Positions 20,372 to 32,053 of a DNA stretch of 64,000 nt are shown one piece after another (position 1 is the stretch's first letter; every line of letters begins with the position of its first letter). The notes below the pieces were generated by a model. It searched no databases, had not been told where the DNA came from, and saw nothing but the letters and a program-made list of their open reading frames with translations. Origin of the DNA: Brachycybe producta (lineage: Eukaryota; Arthropoda; Diplopoda; Playtdesmida; Andrognathidae); contig JAUPFP010000011.1 in the NCBI GenBank assembly GCA_036925085.1, positions 2,569,797 to 2,633,796 on the forward strand. Direction: 5' to 3'. Position numbers and translations under genes: made by a program.

Positions 20372-20979
20372 TGTTATCCATTAAACTCAAATTCACAACC
20401 TCTCTTAGCAGTCCAATGAAACAATGTAGAGCTCTTGTTACGGGAGCTCAGGTGATAGACTCTTTTAGCTAGAGCGGATAACGCTTTTCGCTGGGAGAGT
20501 TTAGAATGTATTACCTGAGTCCACACTGGTGCCGGGGTCGTTCTCGTAGATATTCCTGGATTCATAGCTGCTAGGGAAAGAATCATTTAGACAGGCGAGA
20601 TGGATGACAGGTTCGTCGATACGTATTTATTCATGACCAACCATTAAAACATGAATAACAGAGAATATGTTACTGTGGCGTGCTTTCGCTACTGGACCAT
20701 TATATGAGTAGTTTCATAGTTTCGATAATCAGAGAATGGACCCAGAATCTATCGAAACACGGTCTTTTATACCCAGAACCTGTGTACACCTTTCTAGGGG
20801 TACACATGCCCTGGGGACCGTGCATCGACGGGTATCCATCTGCCGCTACCGGAACCTGAATGTGTCTTGCAGCTTTTGGGGTCTCCAAGAGGGAAGGAAG
20901 GGGCAGAAATCCGTCCCCTACGTCCCCAGAGACCCCCAGGCTAGGGGAGGGACGAAACGATGAAATACAGGGTGTTACA
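20372..20979 (-). repeat. degenerate solo LTR, family L copy C
   Basis: Minus-strand start TGTAACACCC at 20979, TATAAAA at 20765-20771, AATAAA at 20626-20631, and possible end at TGTTAT (20372). Shares the promoter-proximal block with copies B and A. It also shares TGTGGACTCAG after AATAAA with the intact Gypsy LTR, so the families may be related. Confidence 0.6.
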
Positions 20980-22041
20980 CCATGGTATACTCAATACTCA
21001 CCAATGTTACCATGTACTGCAGTTTAAAGGGCAGATGGTGAAAAAGGTACATATTTAATACGGACAACAGAGACTACTATGTCGGTGACAGTGCAGACAC
21101 TGGTTCAGCATGAATCGTCCCAGCTAGAAACACACACCTTTTTTGGCTCTTGTAAGAAAACTGAAATCCCTATTTTATGCTCCCCCCCCCCATCTTCATT
21201 GGCAACTTAATCCAACTTTTATAATTAAATTTATAGCTACCTTTAAAAGTTGACAAAAAAATATATATTGCAGGCATGGTTAATCTATTTATTCATTAAC
21301 AGACATTAAAACATAAAATATGCGCATTAATTAAGAACCCAACAACTAATGATTGTTTGAAATCACATGCAAAATCCACTTTTATGTCTTAATTATTTCT
21401 AAATAGCCCCTAATTGCCTTTTTCTCATTAAACTCAAAATATATATTCAACATTTGAGCACTCTCACAAGAGATTCTTCTACTTGAATGCTAATCTTGCG
21501 TATCATAATGTATTTTTTGAAGAATCTTAAAAAAAAAAATTGACCTACAAATGTTGCAAGATTTCAACAGTTGTTTTTTTTTTTTTTCTTCCAATGTTCT
21601 TAAAACAGTTTCATGCTTGATGGCTACAAGGATTTTCTTCTTGACTGTCATGCCATTAACCCTTTTAGCTTTTCTTCAGACAAACCTCCTAACATATCAA
21701 TTGAAATGACAATGATACAAAATAAATCTAAGAATGTTGAAATGGTTGACAACCATTGAGAGCTGAAATTGAGGCTCGTAAAGCCATATATATATGTATA
21801 TATATGTGGATGTTAAGCTAGAATGAGCTTAATGAAAGTGATTCAGACATACAAAAGCAGCTCTAAGAAATAAAATATAACCAGGACAATAAGTAGGATG
21901 CTAATGATTTTTTTTTCTTGTTTGTAAAACTAAAATACACAGTGGCACAAATAAAATGAATCTTATTTAAAGATGAATAGCATTACCAGAAACTACTGTA
22001 TAAAGGTGCACATTTTCGGTTTTTGATTATTATTTTCATTA
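20980..22041. other. AT-rich sequence, no gene recognised
   Basis: Contains a C-run at 21182-21191 and a T-run at 21574-21587. Nothing coding is seen. Confidence 0.5.
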
Positions 22042-22399
22042 CTAGTGGGGTAATCCGTCATAAATGACGGGAGCAAAATTCACATTCAATTGTGCGCATG
22101 TGCGTCGCTTTTTCCTTTTTTTACTCCTTTCATTTCAATTTCAGTCACCCCTCCCACTTTTTTCCTCCTCCATGTTTCTCTCTCTCCCCCTTCTACACTT
22201 TTCAACCCTTTTCCCTCTTCAATTTAATATCATGGGGTTCTTGGATGGGATGGGTGCAACATATAGTTGACCTTGAGAAACAAAAAAGCTGTTCATGTCT
22301 TCATTTATTCAAATTTATATAAATTCCGACATGCTTCAATGGTTGTACAGCGTTACTTCAGAGGCAGAAACACATATAGATAGATACACAGACCTGGGA
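22042..22399 (-). mobile_element. non-autonomous Helitron copy 3 (358 bp)
   Basis: Reads on minus from TCCCAGGTCTGTGT (22399) to a hairpin plus ATTACCCCACTAG (22042). It is flanked by A before TC and T after CTAG, the expected Helitron A^T insertion. Confidence 0.8.
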
Positions 22400-22453
22400 T
22401 ATTATATATATATAATAATTATTACAATTATTACTATTATACTAGTGGGGTAA

Positions 22454-22975
22454 TACCTACTAAACACCTGGTAATTTAAATGCATTTAAATAATAAATGT
22501 GTTCTACAGAGCCCTCTGCGAAGGACATACAAACAATATATCGAATTCCATTTATTCAGTTCATAATCTGAAAATATTGAGTTAATACTTAAATATAATA
22601 TATAAACTATTGACAAAATATTGATTGAGTATTTCAATTTAAAATATTAATAATAAAGTCAATTTTTATTTGGTTCATGCCCTTAACTGGATTCCATATA
22701 ATTCACCTAAACACATTTAATTTGAATTCATTTAACTCTTATAATGATAAGTCATGCAGTCCATGGACTGGTTAAACAGCAAGTGTAAGTTACTGCATAC
22801 TCGGGAAAGGTGAAATGCAGTGGTTTTCCCATGCCTACTGCATATGTAAGATGAAGATACACAAACAGCCATGCCCATACCAGGAATCGAACCCGGGACC
22901 CCCCAACACAGCAATCGGAGATCATCCCATTGCGCCACCAAGGCGTCGGCTTAACTCGTATCTGTGTACAAAATA
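22454..22975 (+). mobile_element. PIF/Harbinger-like MITE copy 1, carrying a SINE
   Basis: Ends TACCTACTAAACACC and GTGTACAAAATA with a 3-bp TAA duplication on each side. It is collinear with 43399-43705 and 46988-47292. Removing the SINE and its duplication leaves 303 bp, matching the 307 and 305 bp of the other copies. Confidence 0.85.
22739..22950 (-). mobile_element. tRNA-derived SINE with 7-bp target duplication
   Basis: On the minus strand, Pol III A box TGGCGCAATGGG (22926-22937) and B box GGTTCGATTCC (22883-22893) lie at tRNA spacing near the 5' end at 22950. The tail runs to 22739. TTAACTC is duplicated at 22732-22738 and 22951-22957. The tRNA cloverleaf is too diverged to be a functional tRNA gene. 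Confidence 0.85.
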
Positions 22976-23039
22976 TAACCTGTCATAAATAACGGGAGCA
23001 AAATTCTAGTTTAATTTTGCTATTAAAATTATTTAACTA

Positions 23040-23312
23040 CTAGTGGGGTAACCCGTCATAAATGACGGGAGCAAAATTCACAAGCAATTGTGCGCATGCG
23101 CGTCGTTTTTTCCTTTTTGTTACTCCTTCCATTTCAATTTCAGCCACCCCCTCCCACATTTCTCTCTCTCCCCCCTTCTACACTTTCCAAAGGAAGAGTT
23201 CAACATATAGTTGACATTGAGAAAAAAACCGGTTCATTTACTCAAATTTATATAAATTCCGACGTGCTTCAATGGTTTTTGTTACTCCACACACACATAC
23301 ACAGACCTGGGA
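23040..23312 (-). mobile_element. non-autonomous Helitron copy 5 (273 bp)
   Basis: Same ends as copy 3: TCCCAGGTCTGTGT at 23312 and a hairpin plus TTACCCCACTAG at 23040, flanked by A and T in the expected orientation. Confidence 0.8.
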
Positions 23313-23349
23313 TATTATGTATATATAATTTTATTATATATATATATAT

Positions 23350-23590
23350 TTTATAAATGGCGTTTTGTGTGAATGTCCGGTTGTCATGAAGTAATTTGCC
23401 TTGGCCGCTTGCATTTTTTTTTATAAGCACCTTAATATTGTTTGGATTCTTGGATCGGGAGAGCGCGCAACATAAAGTTGACTATGAGAAAAAACCGGTT
23501 CATTTAAATTTAAATACATTTTGACATGCTTAACCGTTTTTGTCCTTCTTTGTACAGCGTTATACACAGACAGACAGACAAAGCTTAATA
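23350..23590 (-). mobile_element. Helitron fragment (copy 6)
   Basis: Collinear with the interior and 5' part of copy 1 in reverse (shared blocks GTTGTCATGAAGTAATTT, GACAGACAAAGCTTAATAT). Its CTAG terminus is missing. Confidence 0.65.
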
Positions 23591-23871
23591 TACATATAAT
23601 TATTACTATTATAATTACTAGAAGCATGTCCGCCATAAAAATGGGATTTTGGAATTGGGGGAGACCTATAGGAATAGGGGACATTGCCATTCTTAGGATC
23701 TTAACATTCTAAATAAATATATGTTTAGATATTATATAACGGATGTGTGTCGCCATCTAACGGTGAATGTTTATAATAAGTTACCACTGCCACAACGTCA
23801 AAGGGTTCAATGTCAGAGCGTTAGTGCCATAACTATAAAGCCAATTTAAGGTAAACGTGTATGAGAACAAT

Positions 23872-24674
23872 TTAAGAGGCTACATCGCAAAATTACTTCG
23901 AAAAATCTCCACAAAGAGCGCTAGCATCGTTTTTTATTGAGCTCATAGACCCGATGTTAAAGAAAAAAAATATTAATTTTTAAAATACAAAATACGTTTC
24001 TTTTTCGTATTTAAAGTTGTCCAATATTAAGTTTTCAAAGTGCCAATATGCACCTTAAATATATGCTGATCGAGTGATAAAATGACGAAAAATCGGTAAG
24101 TGCGGTTATATTTTTAAAAAAATATTTCAAAACCTCAAATTCCTAACTCTTATGTTAACTCCTTTGAGTACACGCTTGTACTGTAAGAAAAAAAAAAAAC
24201 ATTCATTAAAATATGCTCGTAAAAATACCTAAATATAATTTTAAAAAACCACATGTAAACTAAAGTGAAGCCAACCGCACCAGCGCACGTGCTGATTTTT
24301 TTCTTGTTTTTTAAAATTACTTTTAGGTATTTTTACCAACATTTTAATTGATGTTTTTTACTCAATGGAGTTTAACATTAATAGTTAGAAATTCGCGATT
24401 TTCAAATAGTTTTTAAAAAAATATAACCACACTTACCAATTTTTTGTCATTCTATCACTCGATCAGCATATATTTAAGATGCACACATTGCACTTTGAAA
24501 CATTAATATTGGACAACTTTAAATATGAAAAATAAACATATTGCCGCGAGTCTGTGTATTTTAAAAAATTAACATTTTTTCTTTAACATTGGGTCTATGG
24601 GCTCAATATAAAAACGATGCTAGCGCTCTTTGTGGAGATTTATCGAAGTCATTTTGCGATGTGTGGCCTCTTAA
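23872..24674. mobile_element. long foldback element, family P copy 1 (803 bp)
   Basis: Two inverted arms of roughly 380 bp each. Ends TTAAGAGGCTACATCGC and GCGATGTGTGGCCTCTTAA. The arms carry AGCGCTAGCATCGTTTTT and the CGATCAGCATATATTTAA block. TTAA at both ends suggests a piggyBac-like TTAA target, or a TTAA-containing terminus. Confidence 0.8.
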
Positions 24675-25278
24675 ACGCATGTTAGTTTTTGAAAATAGAC
24701 AAAACAAAATAAGAATAGAAAATAATAGAATAAAGTAACATTGGGTGTTTAATGAATATTTTAAGTCGAAATACATTTGAAAAAAGAAGAGAAACCCAAT
24801 ATATGCATTAGTTCTAGTACTTAATTATTTAATAGGCTTTGAATTTCCATGTCTATTTAAGCAGCGAATTTCTAAATAAGGATCCAATTTAGTAACCTAA
24901 TGATTTGTTCGCAATACACGGTAGACGTTGTGAAGCACAGAAAGAGCAAGGCTTTTGGCAGATGCTTTATTTGTAGCTTACATTATTTTATGGGTACTTC
25001 ATATTTTTATACTCTCTTATATAAAAGAAATCAATAGCGAGCCAATTTAGTGTTATTTATGAAAGTTAAGTAAGAGTTAATATATCATTGGTGTATCTAT
25101 TACAAACCTCCATCAGTTGTTCAGGGCCTGAACTAGAGGGGGGGGGGGTGCTTCCGGGTTCTCTGCCCCAGGTGCTAGGCCAGAGTGGTGCTAAACAAGG
25201 TTATTTTGTTTTTATTTCTTCTTGCTTGAAAAAGCAAAATAAAAAAAACCTTTTCCTTCTCGTAGGAAGAAATACGCA
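24675..25278. other. AT-rich, no gene recognised
   Basis: No coding or repeat structure other than a G-run at 25139-25148 just before the minisatellite. Confidence 0.5.
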
Positions 25279-25478
25279 TACTATGCGAGACTCGGTGGGA
25301 GGGCGCGAGTACTATGCGAGACTCGGTGGGAGGGCGCGAGTACTATGCGAGACTCGAAGGGAGAGGCGTGCATACTACGTGAAACTCGAAGAGAGAGGCA
25401 CGCGTTCTATGCGAGCCTTGGTGGGAGGGCACGCGTACTACGTGAAACTCGAAGGGAGAGGCGCGCATACTATGCAAG

Positions 25479-25524
<46 letters not shown>

Positions 25525-26872
25525 GCATACTACGTGAGACTCGGATGGAGAGGCATGCGTTCTACGCGCGAGTCGAAGGGAGAGGCACGCTTACTACGCG
25601 AGACTCGAAGGGAGAGGCACGCTTACTACGCGAGACTCGAAGGGAGAGGCACGCTTACTACGCGAGACTCGAAGGGAGAGGCACGCTTACTACGCGAGAC
25701 TCGAAGGGAGAGGCACGCTTACTACGCGAGACTCGAAGGGAGAGGCACGCTTACTACGCGAGACTCGAAGGGAGAGGCACGCGTACTACGCGACACTCGA
25801 AGGGAGAGGCACGCGTACTACGCGACACTCGAAGGGAGAGGCACGCGTACTACGCGACACTCGAAGGGAGAGGCACGCGTACTACGCGACACTCGAAGGG
25901 AGAGGCACGCGTACTACGCGACACTCGAAGGGAGAGGCACGCGTACTACGCGACACTCGAAGGGAGAGGCACGCGTACTACGCGACACTCGAAGGGAGAG
26001 GCACGCGTACTACGCGACACTCGAAGGGAGAGGCACGCGTACTACGCGACACTCGAAGGGAGAGGCACGCGTACTACGCGAGACTCGAAGGGAGAGGCAC
26101 GCGTACTACGCGAGACTCGAAGGGAGAGGCACGCGTACTACGCGAGACTCGAAGGGAGAGGCACGCGTACTACGCGAGACTCGAAGGGAGAGGCACGCGT
26201 ACTACGCGAGACTCGAAGGGAGAGGCACGCGTACTACGCGAGACTCGAAGGGAGAGGCACGCGTACTACGCGAGACTCGAAGGGAGAGGCACGCGTACTA
26301 CGCGAGACTCGAAGGGAGAGGCACGCGTACTACGCGAGACTCGAAGGGAGAGGCACGCGTACTACGCGAGACTCGAAGGGAGAGGCACGCGTACTACGCG
26401 AGACTCGAAGGGAGAGGCACGCGTACTACGCGAGACTCGAAGGGAGAGGCACGCGTACTACGCGAGACTCGAAGGGAGAGGCACGCGTACTACGCGAGAC
26501 TCGAAGGGAGAGGCACGCGTACTACGCGAGACTCGAAGGGAGAGGCACGCGTACTACGCGAGACTCGAAGGGAGAGGCACGCGTACTACGCGAGACTCGA
26601 AGGGAGAGGCACGCGTACTACGCGAGACTCGAAGGGAGAGGCACGCGTACTACGCGAGACTCGAAGGGAGAGGCACGCGTACTACGCGAGACTCGAAGGG
26701 AGAGGCACGCGTACTACGCGAGACTCGAAGGGAGAGGCACGCGTACTACACGAGACTCGAAGGGAGAGGCGCGCATACTACATGAAACTCGAAGGGAGAG
26801 GCACGCGTTCTATGCGAGCCTTGGTGGGAGGGCACGCATACTACGCGAGACTCAAAGGGAGAGGCGCGCGTG
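25279..26872 (+). repeat. 32-bp GC-rich minisatellite, about 50 units
   Basis: Unit AGGCACGCGTACTACGCGAG + ACTCGAAGGGAG (32 bp). Degenerate units at both edges flank three homogeneous blocks: about 6 units with CTTACTACGCGAGA, 9 with GCGTACTACGCGACA, and about 21 with GCGTACTACGCGAGA. A (GA)n run interrupts at 25481-25520. Because 32 is not a multiple of 3 and no stop occurs in the unit, all three forward frames stay open; the long overlapping frames are not genes. Confidence 0.95.
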
Positions 26873-26905
26873 CCTAACACCCCCCAAACACACCGTTTAC
26901 AGTAA

Positions 26906-27216
26906 GGCTAGGCGCAAATTGAGATGCGTGTGAAACGACCTGACACGAGCGACCTGACACGAACACACCCCACGCATATTGCGACGCAAGTAGTGAACTC
27001 TCGACGCAGCCATGGGTGTAGAAATGAATGACCTGAATACGACACGTCGCGCACGGGGCACGAGAAACTGTGTCTCGACCACAGCACTACAGAGCAGCGC
27101 TGTGTAGCGTCATGTTACCAATTTACGCCGTCCTATTAATTTTCGTTGGTTACAAAAGAGCGTGCTGTGCTGTGTCGCCTGACATGCGTCATACGCGTCT
27201 CAATTTGCGCCTAGCC
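26906..27216. mobile_element. PIF/Harbinger-like MITE, second family (311 bp)
   Basis: Terminal repeats GGCTAGGCGCAAATTGAGA and its complement, flanked by TAA on both sides (26903-26905, 27217-27219). The interior is CpG-rich. It lies 34 bp after the minisatellite. Confidence 0.85.
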
Positions 27217-27811
27217 TAAATATACGCATTCAGTGTTGGCAAGTAATTTGTCAAAAGTAATGAATTACTGTATAGAATTTTTTTTTTCCAAGTAATTAGC
27301 CATTTTTACCAGATTGCTTTTTTAAAAAAATTGTACAAATGTATTTAAGTCCGCTACATAAGAAACACTGTGTCGCCACAATAAGTGTTCGTTATTAGCA
27401 GAACATTGAATCCAATGGGAGTGTTCACGCGAGTGCTGACTAAACGTTTTTTATTTCCTCGGCTTCCCTTATCGCTTGCTGCCTTGGACCTCGCATACTC
27501 TAGTGCCGGTCCCCTGGCCACACGTATAGCCTCTAATTATCTAAGGTCGTGGAGGTGTTATACAGTTTAGCTGGCACCGAAGGCGCAATTTAAAGTGAAA
27601 AGCTCCTGCACAGAGGGAAGCTAAGTGGCTCCTAGTGCCCTTAGCTTTAACTGATCTGTAACCAGTAATTATAATTATGTCGTTTTTAATTAATGTATTT
27701 ATATTTAATTACTTTGAATTGAAAATCTGCACAAAGAAAAAAAAATAAAAAAAAATAAACATATGTAGAATTTTCAACTTACAATCTTTTGTTGTCCATT
27801 GGCAATGTTTG
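27217..27811. other. non-coding, possible decayed repeat
   Basis: Starts with a hAT-like CAGTGTTGGCAAGTAATT (27231), but no matching right end was found. The 61-codon frame at 27385 is not convincing. Confidence 0.35.
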
Positions 27812-27821
27812 TTTACTTCAG

Positions 27822-28243
27822 CACGTGGGCCAATGTGTTGGCTTCAGTGTGGTTTAATTCTGGTTTTTTAAAGTTATTTTTAGGTATTTTTACGAGCATT
27901 TTAATGGATGTTTTTTTTTTCTTATTTCTTATCAATGGAGTTTAACATAAAGAGTTAGAAATTCGCGATTTTGAACTAGTTTTTAAAATTATAACCGAAC
28001 TTACCAATTTTTTGTCATTCTATCACTCGATCAGCATATATTTAAGGTGCACATTTGCACTTTGAACCATCTAAATTGGACAACTTTAAAAATGAAAAAT
28101 AAATATATTGCCGCCGCGAGTCTGTGTATTTAAAAAAAATTACATTTTTTTCTTTAACATTGGGTTTATGGGCTTAATAGAAAAACGATGCTAGTGGTCG
28201 TTGCGGAGATTTTTCGAAGTAACTTTGCGATGTATGTTCTTAA
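27822..28243. mobile_element. family P foldback element, one arm (copy 2)
   Basis: Right arm only, ending GCGATGTATGTTCTTAA, including the CGATCAGCATATATTTAA and ACGATGCTAG blocks. The left arm is missing. Confidence 0.7.
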
Positions 28244-28648
28244 TTCAGGTTCTAAAATATTTAACACATTAATAGCCTTCGTACACTTGGTGCCAAAGTT
28301 TAGTTGCCACAGTGCAAGGCTACAAAATAACTGTGCAATCAGAAGAAATGTGAGACGTAGCTAATATACAGTGACGTCATTTTAACAAGAATCTTAGAAA
28401 GGGCAAGGTCGAACAAAAAAAAAATATTTTCAACTTTTTTATTGTGGCAATGCGTTGTCATACCGGATCCACATCAAGCGCTCTGACAAAAGTGCAACAT
28501 GAGTTCGAGACAAACAAAAACACAACATAATTGCCAGAAAAAGCTGATTTTGAAAACTGTCAGGCTGTGTCGCAGCAGACTTGACTACTCAAGACAAAAT
28601 CCACGACCAAATTTGTGACACAACACAAACAAATTTGATTCAAAAGTG

Positions 28649-28740
28649 CCATGCCGCATATCGAAGACCTTCCTTCCACGGTGGACTACCACCGCACTCT
28701 GGTTTTACCGGAGACTCGAGTCCCATGCCGCATATCGAAG
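28649..28740. repeat. 18-bp direct repeat
   Basis: CCATGCCGCATATCGAAG occurs exactly at 28649-28666 and 28723-28740 around a 56-bp spacer. It is too long for a target duplication of the families seen here. Confidence 0.7.
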
Positions 28741-29011
28741 GGAGTTTTGTTTTTGTTTCTATAGAGCTCTGTGTCTACATAGACGTGCATAACTGTATCC
28801 GCACTGCACAGACAAGAGTTGAAATAATGTTTGTATAGAACCGAAATAAAACACGAACCTTTTTATGTTTACCGATCTGCCACGGGACATTGAATAGTTT
28901 TGTGAAATTTCAGACGAAACAAGTTAATTCTGTCTTAATTTCTGACATACCTTATACCAACATTTTTTTTTTTCACAAACCCCGAATAATATTTTGAAAT
29001 ACAATTTCTTA

Positions 29012-29631
29012 AGCAGCCCACAGACCTGCAACTTGGTTGCCAACCATGTTGCCAACTTGTTTCACACAGACAATGCAACCTTTACAGCAACATCAGAAAC
29101 AATATGCATCGAAAAAAAAACTCTCCAAGCTTCATTATTTGGGATGGTAGCCATTTTCTTTTATTTATAACAACGTTTTAACGCACTACTTCACTTGAGA
29201 ACTCCTTGTGGTGTACTAATGTCACCTACCAAGTTGCCAACCCCAATACAGACGGCGCAACAGTGCTGCCAACATTAGGCTTCTCCCACAAAATATCTAA
29301 ACTTTTTGATTTCACTGCAACCGTTGGTGCAACCTGAAATTGCAACTTCAACCATCCCACAGACCTTCAACACTGTTTGCAACATGGTTGGCAACCAAGT
29401 TGCAGAACAGGCAATTAGAAATCGGGACGAACAGAAGTTGGTTCCGCCCTTTTAATGAAGATCGGCAACTTCCAATTAGTTTGTTGTGTGAGTTGACATT
29501 GAAAAGGGCGGAGCATATGACGTCAGACTATATAACCAACCAATTAGAAGTTGCGTTCGTCATAAAGTACGGATCCAACTTCTGTTTGTCCCGATTTCTA
29601 ATTGCCTGTAGTTGCAGGTCTGTGGGCTGCT
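29012..29631. mobile_element. PIF/Harbinger-like element, third family, TTA duplication
   Basis: Inverted ends AGCAGCCCACAGACCTGCAA and its exact complement, flanked by TTA (29009-29011, 29632-29634). GTTGC/GCAAC motifs are frequent inside. It carries the hAT MITE at 29406-29609. Confidence 0.75.
29406..29609. mobile_element. palindromic hAT MITE, family M copy 1
   Basis: About 204 bp hairpin, ends AACAGGCAATTAGAAATCGG / CCGATTTCTAATTGCCTGT, with 8-bp duplication AGTTGCAG (29398-29405, 29610-29617). Contains GGGCGG, CCAAT and TGACGTCA motifs. Confidence 0.88.
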
Positions 29632-30351
29632 TTATTTACTCTTTTTTTTTTTTTGTAAATTTTGTAAAATTTTTGGTAAATTTTTTCCCTTGCATTTTTC
29701 AGATTTTTTTTCATTTTTATATTTTTAAATTTTTTAACATAATCAACCCAACATTTTTTCGCTGTCTTGATTTAATAAATAAAATATTTGAACGTTGTTA
29801 ATTGTGAGAAGTTTCAACAATGTAGCTTTAAAAAGACCTGCTTCACACGGACCACTTTGTGTCGCCACAAAGTAGCACTACATGTATACTTGCGTTGTAC
29901 TTCGAATAAGCTTGTGACGTCAGAGAGGTTAATGAAAAGTTTCAGTTCTGATTTCATTGTGTCTGTTTCAAAAAAGGGGTTAATAAGAAATGTTTTCAAA
30001 AATTTAAAACAAAAAAATCCTTGCATTCTTTTGTTGTTAACCCTTTTTTTTATCAGACAAAAGTGACGCAATCTTAATTTTTTTCTGTCAATCCCTCTGA
30101 CGTCCTCTCCCAAGAAAGATAAACGAAAATGATGGTTTAAAACCATACATGTGCAATATATGGCCCGCGAGCCATATCCGGCCCGAACCTGATTTTATAA
30201 GCCTCATGAGAAGTTCTCTTAATTTCACTGAATCTGGTCCACCAGCTTTACTCCGTATTTCCAGAACCTACCCCACTTAAGCAAAAGAACAAATGTAAAC
30301 CAATCACAGCGACCCCTATGCTGAAAATCAGTCTATAGACTTCAAAAAACA

Positions 30352-30898
30352 GCCAAAAGTCGAAAAATACTTAAACGCTTTAAAAGCTCTAAAAATGTTT
30401 CAGGAGTGCTTAACTGCCCCCAAAGTCCCAAAAAGCTTGGAAAAAGCACAAGGATTCAAGTTTTTTTAAGATTCGAAAAAATGGGCCAAAAACCAAGACT
30501 AGAAACTTTGCTTTTTTCCAAAAAAAAAATGGTCAAAAGTCGAAAAATACTTAAATGCTCCAAAAGCTCTAAAAATGTTTCAGGAGTGCTTAACTGCCCC
30601 CAAAGTCCCAAAAAGCTTGGAAAAAGCACAAGGATTCAAGTTTTTTTAAGATTCGAAAAAATGGGCCAAAAACCAAGACTATAGTAGACTTTGCTTTTTT
30701 CAAAAACAGCCAAAAGTCGAGAAATACTTAAATGCTCCAAGAGCTCTAAAAATGTCTCAGGAGTGCTCAACTGGCCCCAGAAGTCCCAAAAAGCTTGGAA
30801 AAGCACAAAGATTAAAAAATTTCTAAAATTCGAAAAAAATGGGTCAAAAGCCAAGACTTTACTTTTTTCAACAAAAAAAATGACCAAAAATCGAATAT
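30352..30898 (+). repeat. three tandem copies of a ~180-bp unit
   Basis: Blocks such as AAAGTCGAAAAATACTTAAA, TTTCAGGAGTGCTTAACTG and AAAGTCCCAAAAAGCTTGG recur at spacings of 180 and 177 bp. A single diverged copy lies at 38455-38625. Confidence 0.85.
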
Positions 30899-31037
30899 TT
30901 AAACGTTCTAAACTTTAGAGCGTGCCATACGTTACACATGCATGCTTTGGAGTTCTTGCACTGAATCTTGCAGATAAGAAATAGCCAGTATGAATGCCGC
31001 TTAATATACTAGAACCAGAATTGTGGCTGTTTGAAAC

Positions 31038-31248
31038 ACAGGCAATTAGAAATCGGAACAAACAGAAGTTGGCTCCGCCCTTTTTATGACGACCGGCCAC
31101 TTCTAATTGGTTTGTTGTGTGGTTCGACGTTGAAAAGGGCGGGGCACGTGACGTCAGACCACATAACAAACCAATTAGAAGTTGCCTGTCCTCATAAAAG
31201 GGGCGGAGCAAATGTCTGCGTGTTTCCGTCTTTACTTGCTCGTGTTAA
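31038..31248. mobile_element. hAT MITE family M copy 2
   Basis: 8-bp duplication TTTGAAAC (31030-31037, 31249-31256). The left end is intact and the right terminal repeat is degraded. TGACGTCA is retained. Confidence 0.8.
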
Positions 31249-31825
31249 TTTGAAACGGGGGCACTGTTTGTTTTGAAACACCTTGTATAAAAAACCCAAA
31301 GGGTAAAAAAACACGAGTTGTTCGAAAAAACAACAACAAAAAAAAGCTAAACGTGTACCTTATCGGACGGTTGATTTAATAATATCACATCTAAAAAAAG
31401 TTTTTTTTCTCTTGGTATCAGTATCAGAATAACAAACAAGGTTTTAGGTCGTTCTTACTTTTTTCCAACTCAATTTCAGACCCAAAAAACATACAATAAA
31501 AACAAACACACGTGTTGATTCTGCTGAATATTATCTTTCAATCCCAAACACAAAAAAAAATCCTTTTTTTTGAAAAGCAAAAACTGAAAAGAGGGGTCTG
31601 CAAATTTTATACATGCACTTTCTATATAAAAAAAGATGATTTTTCTACTGAAATATAAAACTTGGCCATTTATTATATTGTGGTTACTTCAATGTTTTGC
31701 CTATGTCAACGTATTTCCAGTGTATCCATTCTAAAAACACTTTAAAAACTTTCAACTTTTTATATCTTTGCTTTTTTTTTTGTAACAAAAAATAAACCAA
31801 AAAAAACATAATCGAACCACACAAA

Positions 31826-31925
<100 letters not shown>

Positions 31926-32053
31926 CTCTAGACAAAGTGTAAAGGGAATAGGGATTTCATACTTTCAAATCTCACATCTTTCAAAATAAAATAAAAAATA
32001 GAGCCCTGTTTCCACCTGATCAAAATTATTAAACTTTAAACGTGTTCAAAAAG

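Larger units (their letters stand above)
22442..23036 (-). mobile_element. Helitron 3' region (copy 4) split by a nested PIF/Harbinger MITE
   Basis: The Helitron terminus CTAGTGGGGTAA (plus-strand view) is cut at TAA and resumes as TAACCTGTCATAAATAACGGG after 22975. The intervening 522 bp are the MITE at 22454-22975. Confidence 0.75.

Noticed and set aside
22732-22950. Functional tRNA gene on the minus strand
   Set aside because: A and B boxes are good, but the acceptor stem does not pair, a long tail follows and a TTAACTC duplication flanks it; it is a SINE.
25279-26872. CRISPR-like appearance of ~32-bp repeats
   Set aside because: Units are directly adjacent with no unique spacers, and the genome is animal.
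25345-26933. Long overlapping ORFs of 510 and 462 codons
   Set aside because: They arise because the 32-bp repeat has no stop in any forward frame; two overlapping frames with the same peptide repeat are an artefact, not a gene.
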